The notes under the pieces are model-generated. The model saw only the letters and a program-made list of their open reading frames with translations, was not told the origin of the DNA and did no database searches. A stretch of DNA of 64,000 bases, from contig CAVTGA010000001.1 of NCBI GenBank assembly GCA_963734185.1, positions 1,798,001 to 1,862,000 on the forward strand. Direction: 5' to 3'. How positions within the stretch are numbered: position 1 is the first letter of the stretch; every line of letters begins with the position of its first letter. A program made the translations under genes and the position numbers. The DNA comes from PALSA-894 sp963734185. GTDB taxonomy: Bacteria; Pseudomonadota; Alphaproteobacteria; Rhizobiales; Xanthobacteraceae. Shown here in pieces: positions 32,435-40,679 of this stretch.

Positions 32435-32926
32435 ATGTACGAGCGCTTCACCAGACTCGAAGAAGGCCTCGCCATGGCCTTCTTCGCCACGACCGCGATC
32501 CTGGTCTTCGTCGGCGCCCTGACGCGCACGTTCGGCTATCCGCTGATCTGGGCGATCGACATCGCGCAGGCCTCGTTCGTCTGGGCCTGCGTGCTCGGCG
32601 CCGACATTGCGCTCAGGCGCAACGCCCATATCGAGATCGACATCCTGGTGCGGATGTTCTCGCGCGAAGCCCGGCGCATGCTGGCCATCGTGTTCCTGGT
32701 GATGATTTCGGTGTTCCTCGCCACGCTGGTCTATCTCGGCGTCAATCTGACCTTGCTCAATCTCGAACGCCCGCTCGGCGACGTCGGCATCAGCTACGGC
32801 GTGGTCACTTCGGCGATCCCCGCCGGCGCGCTGCTGATGCTGGCGACCGCGCTGCGCCGGCTGTGGCGCGGCCTCACCGGTCGCGAGACGCTGTCGCTCG
32901 AAGGGCGCGACGGGACGGTGCTATGA
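32435..32926 (+). CDS. dctQ: TRAP transporter small membrane subunit (DctQ)
   Basis: 163 aa with four predicted membrane helices. ADIALRRNAHIEIDILVRMF is the conserved cytoplasmic loop of DctQ proteins after TM2. The stop overlaps the DctM start (ATGA). The C-terminal tail after RRLWRGLTGRE is polar and cytoplasmic. Confidence 0.92.
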   Translation: MYERFTRLEEGLAMAFFATTAILVFVGALTRTFGYPLIWAIDIAQASFVWACVLGADIALRRNAHIEIDILVRMFSREARRMLAIVFLVMISVFLATLVYLGVNLTLLNLERPLGDVGISYGVVTSAIPAGALLMLATALRRLWRGLTGRETLSLEGRDGTVL

Positions 32927-34200
32927 GCGGCATCCTCACGCTGCTGTTCCTCGCGCTGATGTTCCTCGGCATGCCGGTCGCGTTCGCGATCGGCTGCTCG
33001 GCGTTCCTGTTCTACGTGTTCGGGCCGGTGCCGGCCTCGATCGCGGTGCAGAAGATCGCCTCCGTCACGCAGTCCTTCCCCCTGCTCGCCGTGCCGCTGT
33101 TCGTGTTCGCCGGCCACCTGATGAACGAGGCCGGGATCACGTCGCGGCTGATCCGCCTCTCCACCGTGCTGACCGGCTGGATCAGCGGCGGGCTCGCGCA
33201 AGTCGCGATCGTGCTGAGCGCGCTGATGGGTGGCGTTTCGGGCTCCGCGGTCGCCGAGGCCGCCATGGAGGCGCGCATCCTCGGGCCCGCCATGATCGCG
33301 CGCGGCTACACCCGCGGCTACGCCTGCGCCACCATCGCGGTCGGCGCGCTGATCACCGCGACCATCCCGCCGAGCATCGGCCTGATCCTCTACGGATTCA
33401 TGGGCAACGTCTCGATCGGGCAACTGTTCGTCGGCGGCATCATCCCCGGCCTGATGATGACCGTGTTCCTGATGTTCACCGCCTGGCTGATCGCGCGCAA
33501 GCGCGGCTACAAGCCCGAGGTCGACCGCCTGCCGACCGTGTGGGAAGTGCTCACCAACATCAACGAATGCAAATGGGCGCTGCTGTTCCCGGTGTTCCTC
33601 ATCCTCGGCATCCGCTACGGCATCTTCACGCCGTCGGAAGCCGGCGCGTTCGCGGTCTCCTACGCGATCTTCATCGGCTTTGCGGTCTATCGCGAGCTGA
33701 CCGTGCAGAAGCTGCTGGAGTTGCTGCGCCAGAGCGTGGTCGACACCGGCATGATCATGCTGATCATCATGTTCTCGGCGATGATCGGCTACATGATCAC
33801 GCTCGAAGGCGTGCCGCAGGCGGCGACCAATTTCCTCGTCTCGATCACGACCGACCCCAACGTGCTGATGCTGCTGCTGGTCGCCTTCATCACCGTGCTC
33901 GGCATGTTCCTGGAGAGCACCGTCATCGTGCTGCTGCTGACGCCGATCCTGGTGCCGATCATCACCAAGCTCGGCATCGACCCGGTGCACTTCGGACTGG
34001 TGATGATGACCACGGTGACGCTCGGCGGCATGACGCCGCCAGTCGGGGTCGCCATGTACACGGTGTGCGGGATGCTCAACTGCTCGATGGACGAATATAC
34101 GCGCGAGGCGATCCCGCTGATCGCGGCGGTGCTCGTGCTCGTTGCAATCCTGATCTACTTCCCGTCGCTCGTGCTGGTGCTGCCGCAGCTCATCTTCTGA
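32923..34200 (+). CDS. dctM: TRAP transporter large membrane subunit (DctM)
   Basis: 425 aa, about twelve membrane helices. Conserved segments: MPVAFAIGCSAFLFY, SFPLLAVPLFVFAGHLM, LMGGVSGSAVAEAAM, TATIPPSIGLILYGFMGN and GGMTPPVGVAMYTVCGM (the two re-entrant loop motifs). Sodium-driven importer channel paired with DctQ and DctP. Start ATG 32923 overlaps dctQ. Ends converge with the type II secretion operon after 22 bp. Confidence 0.94.
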   Translation: MSGILTLLFLALMFLGMPVAFAIGCSAFLFYVFGPVPASIAVQKIASVTQSFPLLAVPLFVFAGHLMNEAGITSRLIRLSTVLTGWISGGLAQVAIVLSALMGGVSGSAVAEAAMEARILGPAMIARGYTRGYACATIAVGALITATIPPSIGLILYGFMGNVSIGQLFVGGIIPGLMMTVFLMFTAWLIARKRGYKPEVDRLPTVWEVLTNINECKWALLFPVFLILGIRYGIFTPSEAGAFAVSYAIFIGFAVYRELTVQKLLELLRQSVVDTGMIMLIIMFSAMIGYMITLEGVPQAATNFLVSITTDPNVLMLLLVAFITVLGMFLESTVIVLLLTPILVPIITKLGIDPVHFGLVMMTTVTLGGMTPPVGVAMYTVCGMLNCSMDEYTREAIPLIAAVLVLVAILIYFPSLVLVLPQLIF

Positions 34201-34222
34201 CGCAGGCAGCGCGATTTCACGC

Positions 34223-34855
34223 CTACAGCTCCGGCTCTTTCCTCTGCCCCGGCCCCGGCGGCATGCCCGGCACCTGGTTGGCAGGCATCTGCGCATCGGG
34301 CGGACCGACCGGCATGCCGGGCAATTGTCCCGGCGGCGGCAATGCGAATGTGGCGGTCTCGCGATTGCGCTGGAACGTCGCCTCACGCCCCTTGATCGAC
34401 TGCAGGATCCAGCCGTTGTGGCCTTCGCCGGTGCGCAGGCGGATGACGTTGTTGGTCGCGGTGTCGAGGAAGATCGCAATCCCCTCGTTGCTGCCGATCA
34501 CCGCGCCGACCAGAGTGAGCGAGGGACGATCGGGCGCGGCCGGCGGTGCTACGATCGGCGTGGGCACCACGGGCGGCGGTCCGGCTACGGCCGGCGCCGG
34601 GGCGCGGCGCGATGGCAGGAAGATCGGGCGCTCGCGCGTTGCGGTCAGCGCCGACAGGGGAATCGCCCACAGCGGGTTGCCGGTGCGCTCGCGTTCGGGC
34701 CGCGCCGGCGCTTGCGGCGCCGGGCCGGTCGGAAGCATGTCGATCACCGGCGGCGTGACGCCGGTCGGCGGCAGATCGAGCGCGCCCGGCGCGTTGGCGG
34801 CATGCGCCAGGCCGGCGCCAAGGAGAAGCAAGACCAGTGTACGCCCGAGCGTCAT
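34223..34855 (-). CDS. Type II secretion GspC/GspN-like HR-domain protein
   Basis: 210 aa. N-terminal signal/anchor (MTLGRTLVLLLLGAGLAHA), a Pro-rich stretch, then RERPIFLPSRRAP, the opening of the GspC HR domain, and a beta-rich domain with LTLVGAVIGSNEGIAIFLD and GREATFQRNRETATF. The C-terminal tail is Pro/Gly/Met rich. No PDZ domain, unlike full GspC. It probably links the inner-membrane platform to the GspD secretin. Last gene of the minus-strand gsp operon, overlapping gspM by 4 nt. Confidence 0.75.
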   Translation of the reverse strand: MTLGRTLVLLLLGAGLAHAANAPGALDLPPTGVTPPVIDMLPTGPAPQAPARPERERTGNPLWAIPLSALTATRERPIFLPSRRAPAPAVAGPPPVVPTPIVAPPAAPDRPSLTLVGAVIGSNEGIAIFLDTATNNVIRLRTGEGHNGWILQSIKGREATFQRNRETATFALPPPGQLPGMPVGPPDAQMPANQVPGMPPGPGQRKEPEL

Positions 34856-35409
34856 TTGCGACCCTGCCATTGGCCCGATACCGCCAGCAATACGCGCATG
34901 CGCCCGGTTTCGGCAACCGCCGCCGGCGCCTGCACCACCAGTTGGTCGACGAACAGGAACGGCATGCCGGCCTCGAGATCGTAGAGCAGCTGCTGCAGGT
35001 TCGACTGCTCGAGCTCGCAGCTCGCGATCAGGCTGACGAAGCCGTTCTTGGACTGGGTGCCGTCGAGCTCGACCTGCGAGGACAGCACGTTGCCGCCGCT
35101 GCGGGTGATCGCATCGGCGACGCGTTGCAGCAATGCCGCGCCGGCAACCGTCACGGTCTGCCCCTCGAGGAACGGCGAGCCGACCGGGGCCGTGCCCTGC
35201 GCCGTCACCTCGCCCGGCCGCGCGACGCGGCGTCCTTCGAGCTGGGCGAGCACGTCGGCCGCGGCATCGACCGCCTGATAGCGCTCGGAGATATCCGACA
35301 CGGCGAGCCAAACCACCGTGAGCAGCACACCGACCAGCGCCAAGTAGCCGAGCGCGGCCATCGAGGGAAAGCGTGCGAGATACCGGTCGATGGTGTGCGT
35401 CGCGCTCAT
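34852..35409 (-). CDS. gspM: Type II secretion protein GspM (subtype b)
   Basis: 185 aa. One membrane helix near the N-terminus (LGYLALVGVLLTVVWLAV) followed by a periplasmic ferredoxin-like domain with SSQVELDGTQSKNGFVSLIA and LLYDLEAGMPFLFVDQLVVQ, the pattern of T2SSM subtype b. Works with GspL at the assembly platform. Overlaps both neighbours by 4 nt. Confidence 0.85.
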   Translation of the reverse strand: MSATHTIDRYLARFPSMAALGYLALVGVLLTVVWLAVSDISERYQAVDAAADVLAQLEGRRVARPGEVTAQGTAPVGSPFLEGQTVTVAGAALLQRVADAITRSGGNVLSSQVELDGTQSKNGFVSLIASCELEQSNLQQLLYDLEAGMPFLFVDQLVVQAPAAVAETGRMRVLLAVSGQWQGRK

Positions 35410-36473
35410 GAGCGCGGTCCGAACACGGGTTCGATCCGCGCCTCGATGTGGAAGCGTTCGCCGGGATCGGAGGGAGAACGCGTCGTGGGCGCGAAGAACG
35501 TTGCACGGGTGAACTGCGGCGACTGCTCCATCAGCCGGATCAGGGAGGGCGCATCGCGCGTCAGCCCGATCACGCGCAGCTTGTCGCCCTCGATGCGCAA
35601 CTCGGTCACATAGGTATGATCGGGCAGGATCTGCGACAGCACTTCGAGCACCAGCACGCTCGAGGCCGTCTCGTGCTTGCGCCGCTCGAGCTGGCGCAGC
35701 GGGGTCGGCGTGTCGGCCTCGCGCCCCGCGCGCAACGCATTGCGGCGCTCGGCGATGCGGCGCGCCAACTCCTCCTGCTGCGCCCCGAGATTGATCCCGG
35801 CAACGACCGAGGCGCCGACCGAGCCTGCAGCCGCCGCGGTGGCCAGGACCAGGACGGCGAGCAACGCACGCCGCACGCGGTTGACGTCGAGCGCGCCGTG
35901 CGCGCGCTCCTCGAACACCTTGATCGGCGTGGGACCGGTCGCCTCGGATTGGGTGAAAGCGCCGATCGATTGTACGCCCAGCGCCGACATCGCCTGCGCC
36001 AAGGGCGCGACCAGCGCGCGCGCGGTCGCCGCGACCGTGACCATGATGCGGTCGGCATCGGCCTCGGCCGGCGCGCTCCAGCCGAAGGCGGCGTCCTTGG
36101 CGCTCCACGGGGTCAGGCGGTCGATCTGGGCGCGCACCACGCCGTCGAGGAATTCCGCGGCCTGGCGCGGCAGCTCGAGCGCACGGAACAGGAAGCGTCC
36201 GGGATTGAGCACGAACTCGGCCCGGCTGCCGCGCATCATCGCGGCAAAACTGTCCGGTATCGACTCGGAGAGGCGTCCGTCCACGATGCGTACGCTGTGC
36301 GGCGTGTCGGGCGCTGCGCGTCCCTCGGCGCTGACCGCAAACGCGCCGTCGTCCTGCTCGACGAAACGCACCGTCCGCGGCGACATCAAACGCCCGATCC
36401 ATGTGACGAGCGTCGCCGCAACGGAGTCGATCCAGTGCGAAATCCCCTCGCCGATCTGCCGCAGCCTGCTCAT
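35406..36473 (-). CDS. gspL: Type II secretion protein GspL / PilN-domain fusion
   Basis: 355 aa. A cytoplasmic actin-like part (EFVLNPGRFLFRALELPRQA, EFLDGVVRAQIDRLTPWSAK) precedes a single helix (ALLAVLVLATAAAAGSVGAS) and a periplasmic PilN-like domain (LEVLSQILPDHTYVTELRIE). GspL couples the GspE ATPase to the inner-membrane platform. ATG 36473 is preferred because it overlaps the gspK stop; the frame is open 16 codons further upstream. Confidence 0.85.
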   Translation of the reverse strand: MSRLRQIGEGISHWIDSVAATLVTWIGRLMSPRTVRFVEQDDGAFAVSAEGRAAPDTPHSVRIVDGRLSESIPDSFAAMMRGSRAEFVLNPGRFLFRALELPRQAAEFLDGVVRAQIDRLTPWSAKDAAFGWSAPAEADADRIMVTVAATARALVAPLAQAMSALGVQSIGAFTQSEATGPTPIKVFEERAHGALDVNRVRRALLAVLVLATAAAAGSVGASVVAGINLGAQQEELARRIAERRNALRAGREADTPTPLRQLERRKHETASSVLVLEVLSQILPDHTYVTELRIEGDKLRVIGLTRDAPSLIRLMEQSPQFTRATFFAPTTRSPSDPGERFHIEARIEPVFGPRS

Positions 36474-37393
36474 CGCGTCCTTATCCGTTCCGCCGGCGTT
36501 TCCTCGACATCGTCGCGCCACGACAGCACGCGATAGGGCGTAACCCCGCTGTCGAGCAGAAAAATGACGACCTCGGACCGCATCTGCCGGCCGTTGGCAA
36601 GCTCGATGCGGACGTCCACGCGCGTCGCCTTGGTCGCCTGGGTCGAGATCAGGGGCTGGGCCGGACCGATCAGCGCGGCCATGCCGGCGGCATTCTGCGG
36701 CGCCCGCTCGCGCTGGGCAAGAACCTGGAACAGCATCTCCGGCGACATGCCGGGCAGCGCGGCCAGCACTTCCGGCGCGGCGGCGAAGATGTTCACCGTC
36801 GGCTGGCCGCTATAGACGGTGAGGAACGGCAAGGCGCGCTCGAGCAGGGCCTGCGGCACCCCGCGCACCAGATAGAGCTCGTTCACGTGCGGGAACGGTC
36901 CGCCGCGCGGGACGTAACGCAACCCGGCCGCCCGATAGTTCGAGGCTTCGTCCGCGTTGGCGGCGCTCGGCGGGGTGCGCCAGGCGATGATGCGCTCGGC
37001 GTATCCCTCGGCGGCGCCGCGCGGCGCGCCGAGCCCGGTGAACAGGCCCGCGAGCAGATCCTTGTTGGCGACGTTGACGTCGATGCGCCCGGATTCGGTG
37101 AAGAACTCGACCGTCACCGCGGCGTCTCCCATGCGGAACGCGAATTTCCCGCGCGCCGGCCAGGACTCGCGGTTGGCGCTGATCTGGTAGGCGGTCAGCT
37201 CGATGCCGGCGGTCACCAGACCTTCCGCCTGCAGCCGCTCGTCGTGCACGGTGAGCGCGATCGCGGTGTTGATGACGTAGACTGAATAGATCGTGGCCAG
37301 CGTCGCGAGCGCGGCAAGGATCCACAGCACGGCGACCACGACGAAGCCCTCGCTACGCGCGCCTCGCGCAAGGCCGTCAGAGTCTGCGCTCAT
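36470..37393 (-). CDS. gspK: Type II secretion minor pseudopilin GspK
   Basis: 307 aa. The prepilin-like N-terminus cleaves at EG/FVVVAVLWILAALATLATI and, as in GspK generally, lacks Glu at +5. The large alpha domain shows FTESGRIDVNVANKDLL, PFPHVNELYLVRGV and a helix-hairpin-helix-like NIFAAAPEVLAALPGM. GspK caps the pseudopilus tip with GspI and GspJ. Coupled by ATGA to gspJ and gspL. Confidence 0.9.
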   Translation of the reverse strand: MSADSDGLARGARSEGFVVVAVLWILAALATLATIYSVYVINTAIALTVHDERLQAEGLVTAGIELTAYQISANRESWPARGKFAFRMGDAAVTVEFFTESGRIDVNVANKDLLAGLFTGLGAPRGAAEGYAERIIAWRTPPSAANADEASNYRAAGLRYVPRGGPFPHVNELYLVRGVPQALLERALPFLTVYSGQPTVNIFAAAPEVLAALPGMSPEMLFQVLAQRERAPQNAAGMAALIGPAQPLISTQATKATRVDVRIELANGRQMRSEVVIFLLDSGVTPYRVLSWRDDVEETPAERIRTR

Positions 37394-38091
37394 CGCGTGC
37401 CTATGTTGACGCCTTGCGTCCGTTCGCGCCGGAAGCAATCCTCGATCACCTCGGCCATGATGCATTCGGGCGGCATGTCGGCGTGCACCACGGTGGCGGT
37501 GGAAACGGTGAGCGTGCGGTCCGTCCCGGCATCGCGCAGGCGCACGCGGATCGCCTTCGGCAGCTGGATCGAGAGGGGCCAGCGATCGTGCCAGACCCGA
37601 TCCTCACCGGCGTAGGAGAACGACACCCGGTAGGGCATGCGGATGAGGACCACCGGATCGGCAAAGTTGGGCCGGTAGCCCGCGATCTCGTCGATGCTGA
37701 TGGGCAGGTACGGCGCGCGCATGCGCACCAGCGCCGGCCCGCGCTCGGTGCCGATCTCGGCGATGCGCACGATCTCGAGGCCGGGCCGCGCGTTCGGGCC
37801 GAGGTTCGAGCGCACGAAGGTGACGGCGAGCTGATCGCCTTCGAACAACGGCTGCACGATGCCACGGCCGACCGGGATGTATTCGGCCGCGCTGAGATCG
37901 GCGACGAGGCGCTCCAAACCGACGCCGAGCATCTCGTTGCGCTGCACGCCGACGATGCCGCGGTTCCAGTTGGGCAGCCACTGCGCCGTGACGGTCGCGA
38001 GCGCGGCGAGGATCGCGCCCATCAGCGCCGAGACCATCAGCATCTCGATCAGCGTGAAGCCCGCAATGCGGGCGCGCAGGCGGCGCCTCAT
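37390..38091 (-). CDS. gspJ: Type II secretion minor pseudopilin GspJ
   Basis: 233 aa. Short basic leader MRRRLRARIAG and cleavage before FTLIEMLMVSALMGAILAAL with Glu at +5. The globular domain includes GVQRNEMLGVGLERLVADLS and YRVSFSYAGEDRVWHDRW. Forms the pseudopilus tip complex. ATG 38091 overlaps the gspI stop. Confidence 0.88.
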   Translation of the reverse strand: MRRRLRARIAGFTLIEMLMVSALMGAILAALATVTAQWLPNWNRGIVGVQRNEMLGVGLERLVADLSAAEYIPVGRGIVQPLFEGDQLAVTFVRSNLGPNARPGLEIVRIAEIGTERGPALVRMRAPYLPISIDEIAGYRPNFADPVVLIRMPYRVSFSYAGEDRVWHDRWPLSIQLPKAIRVRLRDAGTDRTLTVSTATVVHADMPPECIMAEVIEDCFRRERTQGVNIGTR

Positions 38092-38495
38092 TCGGTCCTC
38101 CGCCTTAAGCGCACCGTGTTGACCTGGAGGATCGCGCCTCCCGGCGACTGCACGCGCACCACGACGGCCTGCGGCAGCCAGATCGACTGCTCCTGCAGGC
38201 CGACATTGCTGGCGATGAACGGCAGCACGTCGACGCGCCAGCGGTGACCGCCGAACTCGCCGTTGAGGCTGCCGATCGAGATCTGGTTGCGGTCGGGAAG
38301 CCCGGTCACGATGGTGCGGGCGGTCTCGACCAGGACGAGATGTCGGTCGACCGCGCGCACCCCGCGCACCGTGGTCGCGATCAGCGAGCCGATGGCGGCG
38401 AGCGAGACCGAGACGATCACGAGCGCGACCAGCACCTCGATCAGCGCGAAGCCCGCGGTGCATGATCGCGAAAAATCGACGGATTTTTCGGACAT
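38088..38495 (-). CDS. gspI: Type II secretion minor pseudopilin GspI
   Basis: About 135 aa from ATG 38495. Cleavage before FALIEVLVALVIVSVSLAAI with Glu +5. The leader MSEKSVDFSRSCTAG is encoded by a palindromic repeat that also occurs, non-coding, at 47377-47420; no clear ribosome-binding site precedes the ATG. A TTG at 38540 overlapping gspH is the alternative start. The globular part (NQISIGSLNGEFGGHRWRVD) is normal for the family. Confidence 0.82.
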   Translation of the reverse strand: MSEKSVDFSRSCTAGFALIEVLVALVIVSVSLAAIGSLIATTVRGVRAVDRHLVLVETARTIVTGLPDRNQISIGSLNGEFGGHRWRVDVLPFIASNVGLQEQSIWLPQAVVVRVQSPGGAILQVNTVRLRRRTE

Positions 38496-38500
38496 CAGGC
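38460..38500. repeat. GCATGATC-type palindromic repeat used as gspI start
   Basis: GCATGATCGCGAAAAATCGA then CGGATTTTTCGGACATCAGG. The same element in reverse orientation is at 47377-47420. Here it forms the start codon and leader-peptide codons of gspI. Confidence 0.75.
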
Positions 38501-38517
38501 GCAAGCGCTGAGAAACC

Positions 38518-38979
38518 TTAGAGCAGGTTGAGCGGGACAATCTCGACCCCTCCGGTGAGCCAGTTGACGCGGACCTCGTAGCCGACGCCGAGCCGCGTCA
38601 ACGCGATGACGCCGCCGCACGACATGCCCGAGGCGAAGAACTGGATGGTCGAACCGGCCGCGCGCTGGTTGCAGCGGGCCGCGAGAACCGCGTCGAAGGC
38701 GACGTCCGCGGGCACGCGCACGACGCGCCCGCTCGAGCCCGAGCGGATCACGCGCGAAGGCGCGTCGATCTCGGCCACGACGCGGGCGCGGCGGCGGATG
38801 GCGGCATTGCGATCGGCCTTGAGCAGCGCCGCGGTCTCGACCGCATAGGATTCCAGCCGCGCGCGCGACGTTCCGCGCGGCAGGCTCGGCACGACAATGG
38901 CGGCGAGCAGTGCAATAAGCGCGACGACGCAGACGACCTCGATCAGCGTGAAGCCGCCTTCGCGCTCGTCAGCGCTCAT
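38518..38979 (-). CDS. gspH: Type II secretion minor pseudopilin GspH
   Basis: 153 aa. Cleavage before FTLIEVVCVVALIALLAAIV with Glu +5; GspH-type domain with KADRNAAIRRRARVVAEID and the C-terminal RLGVGYEVRVNWLTGGVEIV. ATG 38979 overlaps the gspG end by 11 nt. Connects the major pseudopilin shaft to the GspIJK tip. Confidence 0.87.
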   Translation of the reverse strand: MSADEREGGFTLIEVVCVVALIALLAAIVVPSLPRGTSRARLESYAVETAALLKADRNAAIRRRARVVAEIDAPSRVIRSGSSGRVVRVPADVAFDAVLAARCNQRAAGSTIQFFASGMSCGGVIALTRLGVGYEVRVNWLTGGVEIVPLNLL

Positions 38980-39454
38980 AGCTCGCGATGTCGGCCGCCG
39001 GTCCTGTGCCACCTTCCCGCCCATCCGCTCCATATGAGACGAGGTCGTAGGGCGCGCGCTGCCCGGGGGCGCGGTAGACGTATGGATTGCCCCACGGATC
39101 CTGCGGAACCACGCCGCCCTTGAGATACGGGCCGTTCCAGGCCGCGATGCCGCCCGGCCGCTGCACCAGCGCGGTCAGCCCCTCGGAGTTGCTCGGGTAG
39201 CGCCCGGTATCGAGGAAGAACAGGTCGAGCGCGCTGCCGAAGCTTTCGATCTGGATCTTGGCGGCCTTGGCCTTCGATTCGGTCAGATAGTTGAGCACGC
39301 GCGGACCGACGAGCCCCATGATCAGCGCGATGATGGTGATCACCACGAGGATCTCGACCAGCGTGAAGCCGCGTTCGCCGGCGCGCCCGCGCCCGAACAG
39401 CAGACGCCGCCGGTCGATCAGGCGCGCAGCAAAACGGTTCGCAACCAAAGCCAT
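38969..39454 (-). CDS. gspG: Type II secretion major pseudopilin GspG
   Basis: 161 aa. A long basic leader (about 29 residues) and cleavage before FTLVEILVVITIIALIMGLV with Glu +5. The GspG fold is clear from KIQIESFGSALDLFFLDTGR, YPSNSEGLTALVQRP and DPWGNPYVYRAPGQ, the last part being the calcium-loop region. Builds the pseudopilus shaft. Six nt downstream of gspF. Confidence 0.94.
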   Translation of the reverse strand: MALVANRFAARLIDRRRLLFGRGRAGERGFTLVEILVVITIIALIMGLVGPRVLNYLTESKAKAAKIQIESFGSALDLFFLDTGRYPSNSEGLTALVQRPGGIAAWNGPYLKGGVVPQDPWGNPYVYRAPGQRAPYDLVSYGADGREGGTGPAADIASYER

Positions 39455-39460
39455 GTCCCC

Positions 39461-40679
39461 TCACCCGACGATCTGGGTCACTGAAAGCAGCGAGGTCATG
39501 ACCGAGACGATCAGACCGCCGACCACGATGCTGATCGCGATGATCGCCACCGGTCCGGCGATGCCGACCACCCGATCGAGGCTGCGCTGGAGCTTGGCCT
39601 CGTAGAACTCGGCAACGCGTCCGGCCAGCATCGGCAGCTGTCCCGTTTCCTCGCCCAACCGTAACATGCGCACCGCCATGGGCGGAAGCGCGGCGCTCTC
39701 GGTGAGCGCCTCGGAGAGCTTGCCGCCGTGCCGTACGCGTTCCATCGCCTTGATCCAGATCGCCGGGTCGCTCGTGGTCGCCATCATGTCGACCAGGATG
39801 CGCAAGGTCGTCGTCAGCGGCACCGAGCTTCCGAGCAGTACGCCGAGATTGCGGCAGAACAGCGCCGTGCGGTGGAAGGTCAGCACCGAGCGGATCAGCG
39901 GCAGCACCGAGAGCGCCGAGAACAAGGCGGAGCGCGTGGCCGGGCGCTTCAGCATGGTCCAGCCGGCAAGCAGCAGCGCCACCACCGCGATGGCGAGCGC
40001 CGTGCCGTAATTGCGCAGGAAGTCCGAAAGGCTCAGGAACACCACGACCATCGGATCGAGCTTGGCGCCGAAGTCGCGCAGCACCGCGGCGAATTGCGGC
40101 AGCACGAACAGCAGGAAGAACACCAGCACGCAGCCGGCGGCGAACAGCACGAAGGCGGGATAGCGCAGCGCGTCGCCGAGCTTGCGGCGCAGCGCCTCGG
40201 CGCGCGCACGCTCGCCGGCGAGCACTTCGAGGATCTGGTCGAGCGTTCCGGAGGCTTCGCCCACGCGCACCAGCGCCACATACATCGGCGGGAACAGCGA
40301 AGGATGGTGCGCGATCGCGTCGCCGAAGCTCTCGCCCGCACAGCACGCTGGCGCGGATCTTGCCGACGGTCGACCGCAGCCGGCCGATGTCGATGTCGGT
40401 CGACAACAGATCGAGGCCGTCGTCGATGCGGGCGCCCGCCTTCAGCAGCAGCGCCAGGTCGAGCGTGAAGACCGTCACGTCCTCGGCTTTCGGCTGCCCG
40501 AGCGAGAAGCTGAAGCGCGGACCGGCCGACCGCTCGTCGGCGACGGTGTCGATCGGCACGAGGCCGAGATACTCGATGCGGCGCGCGACCTCCGCGGCGG
40601 TCGGGGCCGAGATCGACCCGCTCACCATCTCGCCGCCCTGGGTCAGCGCCCGATAGCGGAAATTCGGCACGGGGCTCAC
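39461..40679 (-). pseudogene. gspF: gspF, inner-membrane platform protein, one frameshift
   Basis: The gene reads VSPVPNFRYRALTQGGEMV through LRSTVGKIRASVL in one frame, then continues one frame over with ESFGDAIAHHPSLFPPMYV and VRVGEASGTLDQILEVLAGE to the stop. A single extra base (plus-strand A at about 40340; CTG-T-GCG in the gene) explains it. Removing it gives 405 residues, the normal GspF length, with both T2SSF repeats and three membrane helices intact. GTG 40679 overlaps the gspE stop. Either a sequence error or a recent lesion. Confidence 0.88.

Noticed and set aside
31810..34200. 796-codon frame suggesting a giant TRAP fusion
   Set aside because: The N-terminal half is out of frame with DctP and DctQ; DctM starts at 32923 with an ATGA overlap.
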